A stretch of 64,000 bases of DNA from G965222335 sp965222335 (GTDB taxonomy: Bacteria; Pseudomonadota; Gammaproteobacteria; Pseudomonadales; Halieaceae). The position numbers and the translations under genes were made by a program. The stretch lies in assembly GCA_965222335.1 (NCBI GenBank), contig OZ244944.1, forward strand, positions 2,108,001-2,172,000, given 5' to 3'. The notes beneath the pieces were generated by a model that was not told where the DNA came from, did no database searches, and saw only the letters and a list, made by a program, of their open reading frames with translations. Within the stretch, counting starts at the first letter, position 1; each line of letters opens with the position of its first letter. This document shows, one piece after another, positions 52,145 through 60,998 of this stretch.

Positions 52145-53107
52145 ATGTCTTCCCAGCAACCGTCCGGGGCGCCGAGCCTGGCGGACATTGAACAGGCGGC
52201 GCTGCGGATTGCCGACTTCGTCCATCGTACCCCGGTGCTCACCAGCCAGCGCCTGAACGAGCACTGCGGCGCGGAGCTGTTCTTCAAGTGCGAAAACCTG
52301 CAGAAGATCGGCGCTTTCAAGGCCCGCGGTGCAAGCAATGCGGTGCTCAGCCTCAGCGACACAGAAGCAGCGCAGGGCGTGGCCACCCACTCTTCCGGCA
52401 ACCACGGGGCGGCCCTGGCGATGGCGGCCCAGCGCCGCGGGATCGCCGCCCATGTCGTGATGCCTGAGAACGCTTCCGCGGTGAAGAAGGCAGCGGTGGC
52501 TAGCTACGGCGCCTTCATTATTGAGTGCCCCCCGACCCAGGCTGACCGCGAGGCCACCCTGGAGCGGGTGCTGGCAGAGACCGGGGCGCGCGCGGTGCAC
52601 CCCTTCGAGGACCCGCGGGTGATCGCGGGTCAGGGCACCACCGCCCTGGAGCTGCTGGATGAGGTACCGGACCTGGACGTGCTCGCGATACCGGTAGGGG
52701 GCGGCGGCCTGCTCGCGGGGATGGCCACCGTGGCCCGCGCCCGGCGGCCTGAAATGGAAGTGATCGCGGTGGAACCGGCCGGCGCGGATGACGCCTTCCG
52801 CTCCTTTGGCCTGGGTGAGCGGGTGCAGCTGTCCCGGCCTGATACGATCGCGGACGGCCTGCGTACCAACCTGGGTGCACTCAACTTCGAGATTATCCAG
52901 CGTTGCGTGGACACCATTGTCACGGTGCCCGACGAACTTATCGTGCAGGCGATGCGCCTGCAGTGGACCCGGCTGAAGACCCTGGTCGAGGCTTCCGGTG
53001 CGGTGAGTTTCGCCGGCGTTCTGGAGCACCCCGAGCGCTTCCGTGGTCGCCGCGTGGGCGTGGTGATCAGCGGCGGCAATATCGATCTGGATCATTTGCC
53101 ATGGTAG
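52145..53107 (+). CDS. PLP-dependent threonine/serine dehydratase-family protein
   Basis: 320 residues, fold type II. PLP Lys in KIGAFKARGASNA (~59), SSGNHGAALA and the phosphate loop GGGGLLAG (~187). Lacks the regulatory ACT domain of IlvA and resembles the serine racemase/hydroxyaspartate ammonia-lyase group, so threonine or serine deamination or racemisation is likely. Its stop overlaps the start of the next gene by 7 bases. Confidence 0.87.
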   Translation: MSSQQPSGAPSLADIEQAALRIADFVHRTPVLTSQRLNEHCGAELFFKCENLQKIGAFKARGASNAVLSLSDTEAAQGVATHSSGNHGAALAMAAQRRGIAAHVVMPENASAVKKAAVASYGAFIIECPPTQADREATLERVLAETGARAVHPFEDPRVIAGQGTTALELLDEVPDLDVLAIPVGGGGLLAGMATVARARRPEMEVIAVEPAGADDAFRSFGLGERVQLSRPDTIADGLRTNLGALNFEIIQRCVDTIVTVPDELIVQAMRLQWTRLKTLVEASGAVSFAGVLEHPERFRGRRVGVVISGGNIDLDHLPW

Positions 53108-53553
53108 ACGCAGCTGCCAGTCCCCTGTTCCATCTTGCCCTGCCGGTCGATGACCTGGAGGCCGCAGCCGCCTTTTATGGCGACATCCTTGGCTGTGCCA
53201 GGGGCCGCGCTGCGTCGCGCTGGATCGACTGGGATTTCTGGGGTCACCAGCTGGTGACCCACCAGGTCGCGACCGCGGAGCTACCGGCGGTGGCCAGCAA
53301 TCCGGTGGACGGGGAAGCGGTGCCGGCCTCGCATTTCGGGGTGATTCTCGAGTGGACTGCCCTGGAGGCCCTGGTGCAGCGCCTGCGGGATCGGTCCGTC
53401 CCCTTTGTGATCGAACCCACGCTGCGCTTCGCCGGGCGACGGGGCGAACAGCAAACCCTGTTTATCCGCGATCCCGCGGGCAACCACCTGGAGTTCAAGG
53501 CGTTCCGCAACCCGGAAATGCTGTTTGCGACTGATGGCCTCGATTACCCCTGA
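53101..53553 (+). CDS. VOC-family (glyoxalase/dioxygenase-like) protein
   Basis: 150 residues. The ATG at 53101 overlaps the end of the dehydratase gene (ATGGTAG). Two beta-alpha-beta-beta-beta modules: FHLALPVDDLEAAAAFYGDILGC and HFGVILEW...FIRDPAGNHLEFKAF. Candidate metal ligands are His in FHLAL, His in SHFGV and Glu in HLEFK. Small-molecule isomerase, lyase or dioxygenase; substrate unknown. Confidence 0.85.
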   Translation: MVDAAASPLFHLALPVDDLEAAAAFYGDILGCARGRAASRWIDWDFWGHQLVTHQVATAELPAVASNPVDGEAVPASHFGVILEWTALEALVQRLRDRSVPFVIEPTLRFAGRRGEQQTLFIRDPAGNHLEFKAFRNPEMLFATDGLDYP

Positions 53554-53569
53554 GCCGCGGCGTCCGGCA

Positions 53570-54451
53570 ATGCCGATGCCGGGGCGTGTTCGCCTGCCGC
53601 TGCTGCTCGCACTGTGCCTGTTGCTAGGCGCCTGCAGCAGTACCACCTTTGTCTACAACCGGCTGGATTTCCTCGTGCCCTGGTACCTCGATGACTACGT
53701 CGGGCTGAGCTCTGCGCAGGAGGATTACCTGGATGAAATCCTGCAGCCCTTCCTTGCCTGGCACCGCTACGAGGAGCTGCCGCGCTACGCGGCCCTGCTG
53801 GCGGAAGCGGAAAGCCTGCTGGCGCAGCCCCTGGTGCTGGAAGACGTGCGCCGCCTGACCCTTGAGGCGGAAGCAGCTTCTGACCGGCTGCAAACACGCT
53901 CGCTGGACTGGATGCTGCTCCTGGGCGAGCGCCTGTCGCCGGCGCAGGTGGAAGAGTTCATCCTCAGCCTCCAGGACAAGCAGTCGGAGTACGAGGAGGA
54001 GTACCTGGAGCGCGATGACGAGGAGTACCGCGAGGATGCGCAGGATTCTCTCGACGACAACCTGGAGGAATACCTGGGGCGCCTCAACCGGGAACAGGAA
54101 GCGATGCTCGCGGCCGGGGTCGCGCGGCTGCAGCGCTCGGACCACCTCTGGCTGGAGGAGCGCGAGGACTGGATCCGGCGGCTCGAGGCGCTGCTGCAGC
54201 GGGAAGCGGGCTGGCAGTCGGCCGTGCGCGAGGCGCTGGCGGCGCGCTGGCAATCCAGCAGCGCCGCCTACCAGCGCATGTACGAGCACAATGTCGAGGT
54301 GATCCAGGCCACCGTGGTGCAGGTGCTTAACAGTCGCAGCGAGCGCCAGGATGCCCACCTGCGCCGGCGCCTGACGCACCTGCAGGAAGACCTGCTCGCC
54401 CTCAGCCGGGAGGGGCGGGAAACGCCCGCCGCGATACCGGCGGCACCCTGA
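53570..54451 (+). CDS. DUF6279-like lipoprotein
   Basis: 293 residues from the ATG at 53570; an earlier ATG at 53534 would overlap the VOC gene and lengthen the signal sequence. Lipobox LLGAC places the lipidated Cys at ~22. The mature part begins with FVYNRLDFLVPWYLDDYV, typical of this family, then is long helical and acidic (EEEYLERDDEEYRED, HLWLEEREDWIRRLE), likely coiled coil. Outer-membrane or periplasmic; function unknown. Confidence 0.75.
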   Translation: MPMPGRVRLPLLLALCLLLGACSSTTFVYNRLDFLVPWYLDDYVGLSSAQEDYLDEILQPFLAWHRYEELPRYAALLAEAESLLAQPLVLEDVRRLTLEAEAASDRLQTRSLDWMLLLGERLSPAQVEEFILSLQDKQSEYEEEYLERDDEEYREDAQDSLDDNLEEYLGRLNREQEAMLAAGVARLQRSDHLWLEEREDWIRRLEALLQREAGWQSAVREALAARWQSSSAAYQRMYEHNVEVIQATVVQVLNSRSERQDAHLRRRLTHLQEDLLALSREGRETPAAIPAAP

Positions 54452-54469
54452 ATTCGCGAGGCAGGTTGG

Positions 54470-55774
54470 TTAAACCGTCTTGAAGAAGACCTTGGAATTG
54501 CGCTGCAGGTTGTAAAGAGACTGCTTCGGCGCCGGTAGCGATTCCCGGCTGCCCTGCTCGAAGCCCTGTTCCAGGAACCAGTGCGCGGTCTGGGTGGTGA
54601 GCACGAATACCCGCTCCAGTCCCTGGGCGCGCGCCTCCCGCTCCAGCTCGCGCAACAGGCGCTGGCCGCGGCGGCCCCCGCGGTAGGCCGGGTGCGAAAC
54701 GATACAGGCCAGCTCACCGCAGCCTTCGTCGGGGTAGGGGTAAAGCGCGGCGCAGGCGATAATCCGCCCGTCGCGTTCCAGCAGGCGAAACTGGCGAATC
54801 TCGGTTTCCAGCAGCTCCCGCGAACGCTTGACCAGGGTGCCCTCGCGCTCCAGCGGCTCGATCAGCTCGAGAATGCCGCCAACGTCGTCGATGCTGGCGC
54901 TGCGGGATTGCTCGTAGGCGTCCTTGGCCACCAGGGTGCCGCTGCCGTCGTGGGTGAACAGCTCCTCCAGCATCGCACAGTCATCCCGGTAGCTGATCAC
55001 CTGGCAGCGCTCGACCCCGGCCTCGCAGGCGCGGCGCGCGGTATCTGCCAGCCGCTGCTGCTCCGGGTCCGGAAAGCTCAGGCTGGCGAGGTCGCCGGTG
55101 GCCAGCTGGCGGTGCAGGGTCCCTGCGGCATCGGTCAGCCCCTCGTTGGCACCGAACAGGAGCAGCTTGTCCGCACCAATGGCGGCGGCACAGTGCACGG
55201 CGATGTCCTCCAGCGCCAGGTTGAAGATCTCGCCGGTGGGGGAATAGCCCAGAGGGGTCAGCAGGACAATCGCGCCGGCCCCCAGCTGCTGCTGGATCCC
55301 GGTCACGTCGACCCGGCGTACCCGCCCGGTATGCTGGAAGTCGACCCCGTCGAGCACGCCGATGGGACGCGCGGTGATGAAGTTGCCGGAGCAGACCCGG
55401 ATGCTGGCACCGAGCATGGGTGAGTTGGGCAGGCCCATGGAGAGCATGGACTCGACCTGCGCGCGCAGGCCGCCGGCGGCCTCGGCGGCAAGGCGCATGG
55501 CCTCGGCGTCGGTGATCCGCATTCCCGCGTGGAACTCGCTCTGGCGCCCCGCCTGTTCCAGCCGCTGGTCAATCTGCGGACGCGAGCCCTGGATCAGTAC
55601 CAGGCGCACACCCAGGCTGTTGAGCAGGGCCACATCGTGGATGATGCTGGCATAGCTGGGGTGCTGCGCGACCTCGCCTCCCAGCATCAGCACAAAGGTC
55701 TTGCCCCGGTGTGCGTTGATGTAGGGTGCGGTGTTGCGGAACCAGCGGATATGGTCGCGACTGCCTGTGGTCAC
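54470..55774 (-). CDS. argA: N-acetylglutamate synthase
   Basis: 434 residues, GTG start. N-terminal amino-acid-kinase-like domain (~20-280; FVLMLGGEVAQHP, LVLIQGSRPQID) that binds arginine for feedback control, and a C-terminal GNAT acetyltransferase domain (~290-434; CIVSHPAYRGGRRGQRLL). Classical bifunctional-length ArgA. First step of arginine synthesis. Follows argE by 88 bases. Confidence 0.95.
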   Translation of the reverse strand: MTTGSRDHIRWFRNTAPYINAHRGKTFVLMLGGEVAQHPSYASIIHDVALLNSLGVRLVLIQGSRPQIDQRLEQAGRQSEFHAGMRITDAEAMRLAAEAAGGLRAQVESMLSMGLPNSPMLGASIRVCSGNFITARPIGVLDGVDFQHTGRVRRVDVTGIQQQLGAGAIVLLTPLGYSPTGEIFNLALEDIAVHCAAAIGADKLLLFGANEGLTDAAGTLHRQLATGDLASLSFPDPEQQRLADTARRACEAGVERCQVISYRDDCAMLEELFTHDGSGTLVAKDAYEQSRSASIDDVGGILELIEPLEREGTLVKRSRELLETEIRQFRLLERDGRIIACAALYPYPDEGCGELACIVSHPAYRGGRRGQRLLRELEREARAQGLERVFVLTTQTAHWFLEQGFEQGSRESLPAPKQSLYNLQRNSKVFFKTV

Positions 55775-55862
55775 CTGTCTAACGTCCAGTTCTGCTTTAC
55801 AAAGGGCTAAAGGTTACCGAATGCCGCCGCCGGGCACTAATGGCAATAATACACAGCCCGAC

Positions 55863-57014
55863 CTACAGGCAGTAGCGGGCAATGCACTGGCGCAGCAGTT
55901 CCACGCAGGGCTGCATCTGGCTCAGCTCGAGGTATTCGTCCGGCTGGTGGGCGCGGTCTATGGAGCCGGGCCCCATCACGATGGCCTCCATTCCCAGCTG
56001 TTGCAGGAAGGGCGCCTCGGTGGCGAAGGCAACCGCCTCCGCGCGGTGCCCGGTGAGCTCCTCGGCCATGCTGACCAGTTCGCCCCTGTCGTCCTGCTGG
56101 AAGGGTGGTACATCCTCCACCAGGGGGCACAGTTCGATACCCACCTCCAGTGTCTGGCCGAGTTGCGCCAGACGCTGTGCAAGCTCCGCGCGCACGCTGG
56201 CATTGTCCCCGTTGGGGGTCATGCGCAGGTCGATATGCAGCTCGCAGCGACCGCAAATCCGGTTGGGGCTGTCGCCGCCATGGATGCAGCCCAGGTTCAG
56301 GGTGGGCTGGGGTACCGCAAATGCCGGATTGGAAAACTGCTCGGCGAGTTCGGCGCGAAAGGCGAACAGTTCAGCCATCACCCGGTGCATCGCCTCCAGG
56401 GCGCTTTTGCCAAGGGCGGGATTGGAGCTGTGGCCGGCGCTGCCGGTGACCCGGACCGCTTCCATCATGATGCCCTTGTGCATGCGCACCGGGACCAGCG
56501 AGGTGGGTTCGCCGATGATCGCCGCCCGCGCCCGCGGGCGGCCGGCGGCGGCCAGCTGGCGCGCGCCCTGCATCGAGCTCTCCTCGTCGGCGGTCGCCAG
56601 AATGATCAGCGGCTGCTGCAGCGTTTGCCCGCGAAAGGTTTCTGCGGCGGCCAGGGCCAGGGGAAAGAAGCCCTTCATATCGGTGCTGCCCAGTCCGTAG
56701 AGGCGGCCGTCCCGCTCGCTGAGACGCAGGGGGTCGGAGCGCCAGAGGCCATCGTCGAAGGGCACCGTGTCCGTGTGTCCGGCGAGGACCAGCCCCCCCG
56801 GGCCGCTGCCCAGGCTTGCGATCAGGTTGGCTTTGCTGCCCTGGGCATTGACCGGCATGATCTCGGTGCTGAAGCCCAGTGCTTCCAGCCAGCCGGCCAG
56901 CAGGTCAATCACCCCGCGGTTGCCCTGGTCCCATGAGGGGTCGGTCGAGCTCACCGAAGGGGTGGCGACCAGCTGCTCTAGCTGCTGGATGATCTGGGCC
57001 TGGGGAAGCGGCAT
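55863..57014 (-). CDS. argE: Acetylornithine deacetylase
   Basis: 383 residues, M20 metallopeptidase fold. Metal ligands in LAGHTDTVPFD and GSTDMKGFF, catalytic Glu in ADEESSMQG, and a dimerisation domain with GSAGHSSNP. Removes acetyl from N-acetylornithine. Next to argA on the same strand, giving a small arginine cluster. Confidence 0.94.
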   Translation of the reverse strand: MPLPQAQIIQQLEQLVATPSVSSTDPSWDQGNRGVIDLLAGWLEALGFSTEIMPVNAQGSKANLIASLGSGPGGLVLAGHTDTVPFDDGLWRSDPLRLSERDGRLYGLGSTDMKGFFPLALAAAETFRGQTLQQPLIILATADEESSMQGARQLAAAGRPRARAAIIGEPTSLVPVRMHKGIMMEAVRVTGSAGHSSNPALGKSALEAMHRVMAELFAFRAELAEQFSNPAFAVPQPTLNLGCIHGGDSPNRICGRCELHIDLRMTPNGDNASVRAELAQRLAQLGQTLEVGIELCPLVEDVPPFQQDDRGELVSMAEELTGHRAEAVAFATEAPFLQQLGMEAIVMGPGSIDRAHQPDEYLELSQMQPCVELLRQCIARYCL

Positions 57015-57095
57015 ATATATCGCCTGCTGGAGCGGGATAAACCCGGGGTCAGCGCAAGGTAGCCCCGGGGCGTGGGTGAGTCAAATGCCGCGGTA

Positions 57096-58373
57096 TCAGC
57101 CGAAAATCCCGCGCAGCATGAAGAAGAATATGATCGCCAGTCCCGCGCCCGCGGGCAGGGTCACGATCCATGACAGGAAAATCTGGCCGATGGTGCGCAG
57201 GTTGAGGGCGGCGATGCCGCGGGCGAAGCCGACGCCCAGAATTGCGCCCACGAGGGTGTGGGTGGTGGAGATGGGCAGGCCCGTGGCCGATGCGATTACC
57301 ACGGTCGAGGCGGCGCCCAGCTCGGCGGCGAAGCCGCGACTGGGGGTGAGTTCGGTGATTTTGCGTCCCACTGTGGCGATGACTTTCCAGCCGTAGGTCG
57401 CCAGGCCCGCGACGATACCGATTGCCCCCACCAGCAAAATCCACCAGGGCAGGGCGGCCTCGCTGGCGATCATGCCGCCGGACTGGACCGTGCTCGCGAT
57501 CGCCGCCAGCGGTCCCACCGCGTTGGCGACATCGTTGGAGCCGTGGGCAAAGGCCATGGCGCAGGCGGTGAACACCATGAGGATGGCGAAAACCCGCTCG
57601 ACATTGGCAAAGCGGTGTTCCTGGTTGGGCAGCTCCTTCACCCGGCGCAGCAGGATCGCGCCGAAAGCCGCGACCACCAGGCCGACGGCGGCCGATACCG
57701 GGATCGCATTGGCGAACTTGCTCCCGAGGCCCAGGTCGAACTCCACGCCCAGGTGCTTGAGCCCCTTCAGCAGGGTGACCATCGAGATCATGAAGCCCAC
57801 GATCCACATATAGATGGGGATAAACCGCTTGGCGCGATGGAAAGGGTCCTCGGTATCCAGGATCAGGACCTTGACGCTCATGAACAGACCGAAGGAGATC
57901 GTGCCTGCCAGCAGCGGCGAAACCACCCAGCTGGCGACGATGGTGCCGACCTTGTCCCAGTGGATCGAGTCCACGGAAATTCCTACCGCGGCAAAGCCGA
58001 CAATGGCGCCGACGATGGAGTGGGTGGTGGAGACCGGCCAGCCCTTGAGGCTGGCGATCATCAGCCAGGTGCCCGCCGCCAGCAACGCCGATAGCATGCC
58101 GAACACCAGCAGCTCTGGGGACTGCTCCAGGGAGCTGACGTCGATAATGCCCTTGCGGATGGTCGCGGTGACCTCGCCCCCGGCGAGGTAGGCCCCCAGG
58201 AACTCGAAGATCATCGCGACCAGGATGGCCTGCTTGATGGTCAGGGCGCGCGAACCGACCGAGGTGCCCATGGCGTTGGCGACATCGTTGGCACCGATAC
58301 CCCAGGCCATGAAAAAACCGAAACAGCAGGCCAGGATCAGCAGCGTGGTGCCGTGAGTGGCGATAATATCCAT
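57096..58373 (-). CDS. pitA: Inorganic phosphate transporter (PitA family)
   Basis: 425 residues, ten or more membrane helices. The duplicated PiT signatures are GANDVANAMGTSVGSRAL near the N terminus and GSNDVANAVGPL in the second half. GGGAG lies 8 bases before the ATG. Low-affinity metal-phosphate/H+ symporter. Paired with the PhoU-like gene upstream, its usual partner. Confidence 0.93.
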   Translation of the reverse strand: MDIIATHGTTLLILACCFGFFMAWGIGANDVANAMGTSVGSRALTIKQAILVAMIFEFLGAYLAGGEVTATIRKGIIDVSSLEQSPELLVFGMLSALLAAGTWLMIASLKGWPVSTTHSIVGAIVGFAAVGISVDSIHWDKVGTIVASWVVSPLLAGTISFGLFMSVKVLILDTEDPFHRAKRFIPIYMWIVGFMISMVTLLKGLKHLGVEFDLGLGSKFANAIPVSAAVGLVVAAFGAILLRRVKELPNQEHRFANVERVFAILMVFTACAMAFAHGSNDVANAVGPLAAIASTVQSGGMIASEAALPWWILLVGAIGIVAGLATYGWKVIATVGRKITELTPSRGFAAELGAASTVVIASATGLPISTTHTLVGAILGVGFARGIAALNLRTIGQIFLSWIVTLPAGAGLAIIFFFMLRGIFG

Positions 58374-58389
58374 CAGAGGTGCTCCCGCC

Positions 58390-59070
58390 TTACTTTGCCA
58401 TCAGGATTTGCAGGCGGTGGCCAACGCGCTCGGCGGCATCGGCCACCCCGGCCAGCAGCTCGATAATCTTGTAATAGAAAATCACGTCTACCGGCTTGAG
58501 GTCGTCTTCCAGCTTGAACAGCCGCGCGCGCAGGGCAGTGGACTTCTTGTCCGCGCGCCCCTCAAGCTTGTCGAGTTCCTTGAGCATGCCTTCCACCAGC
58601 TTGACCTGGCGGCCGCTGAAGCCGACCTCCAGCAGTTCGTCCAGCTCACTGATCGCGGTTACCGACTGTGCGGTGGTGGCGCAGCAGGTTTCCACGAGAT
58701 CCATCAGCGGGGTGCGCAGGCTCTTGGGGAACTGCATCTTGCGGCCCATGATCAGCCCGGCGATATCCTCGGAGACGTTGGCGACATGGTCCTGGATGGT
58801 GATCAGCTCCAGCAGGTCACTGCGCGGCACCGGCAGGAACAGGCTCTTGGGCAGGTGCCGGCGCACCGAGCGCTTGAGCTTGTCCGCGCGCCGCTCGGCG
58901 TCATTGATTTCCTGTAGCAGGCGCTCTGCCTCGCCCCAGTCGCCGTCCGCGCTGGCCTGGAAAAAGGCCGGCAGCATGCTGGCGGCCTCGTGGGCGACCT
59001 GCATGTGTTCCTGGATGGGTTTGATGGGTGACCTGCCAAACAGGCTGCCCAGCGGATTGGATCCCGGCAT
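58390..59070 (-). CDS. TIGR00153/DUF47 PhoU-like protein
   Basis: 226 residues, all helical, starting MPGSNPLGSLFGRSPIKP, the family N terminus. Two PhoU-like helical bundles (E/D-rich, e.g. LITIQDHVANVSEDIAGLI). Encoded just ahead of pitA in many bacteria and thought to modulate phosphate transport. The gap to pitA is 16 bases. Confidence 0.92.
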   Translation of the reverse strand: MPGSNPLGSLFGRSPIKPIQEHMQVAHEAASMLPAFFQASADGDWGEAERLLQEINDAERRADKLKRSVRRHLPKSLFLPVPRSDLLELITIQDHVANVSEDIAGLIMGRKMQFPKSLRTPLMDLVETCCATTAQSVTAISELDELLEVGFSGRQVKLVEGMLKELDKLEGRADKKSTALRARLFKLEDDLKPVDVIFYYKIIELLAGVADAAERVGHRLQILMAK

Positions 59071-59189
59071 TGACTTGCTCCCGTCGAGTTCGCGCGCAGT
59101 ATAGGCGCTGCGCCCGGTGATGTCACAGCCGGGCGGGCCCCTGTGTTAGCATGCTTTCCAGAGTCGTGCCCGCAGCAAGGATTGGCCGC

Positions 59190-60965
59190 ATGCCAGCACA
59201 ATACGAAGCGCCCCCAGCGGAAACCCGCCTGACGCTACAGGGTCTGGTGCGTGACCTTTTTCTCGATGGCCGCTTGTCCAACGAAGAACAGGCGCGACTC
59301 GCGTCCGCCAACGTGCAGCAGGTGAACCCGCTGGTTTTTCTGGCGGAGCAGAAGCTCCCGGATGCCTCGCGGCCGGGCAAGCTGCTGGATATGGACAGCA
59401 TCCTCCACTGGCTGGCAGCCAGGAGTGATCAGTCTGTCTATCGCATAGACCCGCTGAAGATCAATGTCTCGGTGGTTTCTGAAGTGATGTCCCGGGCTTT
59501 CGCACAGCGCCACCGGATACTTGCGGTGGAGGTGAATCCCGACGACGTGGTCATTGCCAGCGCTGAACCCTTCCTGCACGCCTGGGAGAAAAACCTGGAA
59601 CACGTGCTGCGCAAGCCCATCCGCCGGGTGCTCGCCGACCCCAGGGATATCGCCCGCTACACCGAAGAATTCTACGCCATGGCCGGCTCCGTACGCGGGG
59701 CACACGGAGCCAGCTCGCCAGAGGTGGCGCCGGGCGTCACTAACCTCGAGCAGATGCTGGACATGGGCTCCATGAAAGAAGTGGATGCCAACGACCAGCA
59801 CGTGGTGCGCATTGTTGACTGGCTGCTGCAGTATGCCTTTGAGCAGCGCGCGTCCGATATCCATATTGAACCCCGGCGCAAGGTGGGGAATGTGCGCTTT
59901 CGCATCGACGGCGTGCTGCACAGCGTGTACGAGTTGCCGCAGCAGGTCGGCGCCGCAGTCACCAGTCGGATCAAGATTCTCGGGCGCATGGATGTGGCGG
60001 AAAAGCGCCGCCCCCAGGACGGTCGCCTGAAGACCCGCACCCCCGAGGGCAACGAAGTGGAGCTGCGGCTTGCGACTCTGCCGACCGCCTTTGGCGAGAA
60101 ACTGGTGATGCGGATCTTCGACCCCGATGTGCTGCAGAAATCGTTTGAGCAGCTGGGGCTCGCAGACCAGGATCTGCAGCGCTGGAACGAAATGATTGGC
60201 GCCGGCAACGGCATTGTGCTGGTGACCGGCCCCACCGGCTCCGGCAAGACTACGACCCTGTATTCCACCCTGCGCCAGCTGGCAACCGCAGAAGTGAATG
60301 TCTGCACGATTGAAGACCCGATCGAGATGGTGGAAGGTGCTTTCAACCAGATGCAGGTCAACCATGGCATCGGCCTGGACTTCTCCTCCGGGGTGCGGGC
60401 GCTGATGCGCCAGGACCCGGATATCATCATGGTCGGTGAAATTCGCGACCTGGAGACCGCCTCCATGGCGGTGCAGGCGGCACTGACCGGGCACCTGGTG
60501 CTCTCCACCCTGCATACCAATGACTCTCCGAACTCGATTTCCCGGCTGCTGGAGTTGGGGGTGCCGGCCTATCTGGTGAAGGCGACCGTGCGGGGGGTCA
60601 TGTCCCAGCGCCTGGTGCGCATCCTGTGCAACGACTGCAAACAGTTCCGCCCCACCGACGCCGGGGCCTGGGCCCAGCTCACCGAGCCCTTCGAGGTGGA
60701 GGTGCCGGCGCAGACCGCCCACCCGATCGGCTGTCGCAGCTGTCGCGATACCGGCTACCGGGGTCGCCAGGGCATCTACGAGGTGCTGGTGAACAGCGCC
60801 GCGGTACAGCAGGAGATTACCCCGCAGATGGAGACTGCACGCATCCGCCGCGTGGCCATGACCGAGGGCATGCAGACCCTGCGCCTCAGCGGCGCCCAGC
60901 GGGTGGCGGCGGGCGAGACCACCATCGAGGAGGTCATGCGCGTGGCGCCGGTGCTGGACAGCTGA
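59190..60965 (+). CDS. GspE/PulE/PilB-family secretion ATPase
   Basis: 591 residues from the ATG at 59190. N-terminal N1/N2-like domain (~1-170) and an ATPase with Walker A GPTGSGKTTT (~347), Asp box TIEDPIEM, Walker B DIIMVGEIRD and His box TGHLVLSTLHTND, plus a zinc tetracysteine loop (LCNDC ... GCRSC). All catalytic motifs are intact. No other pilus or secretion gene is adjacent, so its machine must lie elsewhere. Sits directly before glnE. Confidence 0.9.
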   Translation: MPAQYEAPPAETRLTLQGLVRDLFLDGRLSNEEQARLASANVQQVNPLVFLAEQKLPDASRPGKLLDMDSILHWLAARSDQSVYRIDPLKINVSVVSEVMSRAFAQRHRILAVEVNPDDVVIASAEPFLHAWEKNLEHVLRKPIRRVLADPRDIARYTEEFYAMAGSVRGAHGASSPEVAPGVTNLEQMLDMGSMKEVDANDQHVVRIVDWLLQYAFEQRASDIHIEPRRKVGNVRFRIDGVLHSVYELPQQVGAAVTSRIKILGRMDVAEKRRPQDGRLKTRTPEGNEVELRLATLPTAFGEKLVMRIFDPDVLQKSFEQLGLADQDLQRWNEMIGAGNGIVLVTGPTGSGKTTTLYSTLRQLATAEVNVCTIEDPIEMVEGAFNQMQVNHGIGLDFSSGVRALMRQDPDIIMVGEIRDLETASMAVQAALTGHLVLSTLHTNDSPNSISRLLELGVPAYLVKATVRGVMSQRLVRILCNDCKQFRPTDAGAWAQLTEPFEVEVPAQTAHPIGCRSCRDTGYRGRQGIYEVLVNSAAVQQEITPQMETARIRRVAMTEGMQTLRLSGAQRVAAGETTIEEVMRVAPVLDS

Positions 60966-60998
60966 ACCGCCGCAAGCAGCGCAGGGAGATTCCAGTTC

